Source: DATMXT01 sp035560415
Lineage (GTDB): Bacteria; Bacillota; Clostridia; Oscillospirales; Feifaniaceae
Assembly (NCBI GenBank): GCA_035560415.1
Contig: DATMZG010000009.1
Coordinates: 1-11,864 of the forward strand
Reading direction: 5' to 3'
Length of the DNA: 11,864 nucleotides
Positions within the stretch are counted from its first letter, which is position 1. Every line of letters starts with the position of its first letter. This document shows, in pieces, positions 11,824 through 11,864 of the stretch. A model generated the notes under the pieces. The model did not search any database. It was given only the letters and a program-made list of their open reading frames with translations, and was not told the origin of the DNA. Both the position numbers and the translations under genes were made by a program.

Positions 11824-11855
11824 ATTTTCTCGGCTTTCCATTTGGCCGAGAAAAT
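11824..11855. repeat. Third hairpin, at the right end of the window
   Basis: ATTTTCTCGGC (11824-11834) and GCCGAGAAAAT (11845-11855) form an 11-base-pair stem with a 10-base loop. It follows the second hairpin without a gap. The sequence then ends with TGTTAAAA at the window edge, so what lies beyond is unseen. Confidence 0.65.
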
Positions 11856-11864
11856 GTGTTAAAA

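Noticed and set aside
11617..11841. Minus-strand 74-residue open frame over the end of DUF3788 and the hairpins
   Set aside because: Its beginning is a translation of the palindromes (VKKVFFDSL) and the rest is antisense to DUF3788. It has no ribosome site.
1..11864. tRNA, rRNA, CRISPR, insertion sequence or prophage genes
   Set aside because: No cloverleaf, conserved rRNA segment, regularly spaced repeats, transposase or integrase motifs were seen on either strand.

Overview
The window looks like a chromosomal segment from a GC-rich Firmicute, most likely a gut-type clostridium (Oscillospirales-like). The evidence is strong AGGAGG-type ribosome sites, TTGACA/TATAAT-like promoters, clostridial domain families (DUF3793, DUF3795, DUF3788, DegV, a YafY-type WYL regulator) and GC-rich coding sequence with AT-rich control regions. 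There is no rRNA, tRNA, CRISPR array, phage or transposase gene, and no gene-free stretch longer than about 225 bases. The taxonomic placement is an inference from gene content and composition.

Left part (1-5710, all minus strand). A TetR-family regulator (4995-5618) has a near-consensus promoter overlapped by a perfect 13+2+13 palindrome. It is followed by an apparent five-gene operon: two exporter-fold ABC half-transporters, a DUF3793 protein, a short flavodoxin and a CopZ-like HMA protein. The first three genes overlap and the rest are about 30 bases apart. Two copies of a second palindrome (AGTTAG-N6-CTAACT) precede the first ABC gene. The gene set suggests metal or metal-chelate handling: a heterodimeric ABC transporter, a flavodoxin electron carrier, the flavodoxin-associated DUF3793 and a metal chaperone. 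That reading is an inference.

Middle part (5711-7740). A small GlsB/YeaQ/YmgE-type membrane protein (+) converges on a DegV/FakB fatty-acid-binding protein (-), with a bidirectional terminator between them. Next is an unrecognised small membrane protein (+) with its own promoter, an inverted repeat over that promoter, and a strong terminator.

Right part (7741-11864, all plus strand). A ChrB N-terminal-like regulator is followed by an MFS permease, under a promoter carrying two copies of TGTAACCGGT. Then comes a WYL regulator, a small zinc-ribbon protein, a cysteine-rich DUF3795 protein and a DUF3788 protein. The WYL gene and the zinc-ribbon gene are each preceded by the same palindrome, TGACA-N6-TGTCA, at nearly the same distance from a -10-like box. 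This suggests one small regulon. The window ends in three back-to-back hairpins. The first is a good terminator only for minus-strand transcription arriving from the right.

The most interesting material is regulatory: four distinct operator families, most of them in pairs or tightly placed over promoters, each next to a candidate regulator. The second point of interest is the ABC/DUF3793/flavodoxin/HMA operon as a possible reductive metal-uptake module.
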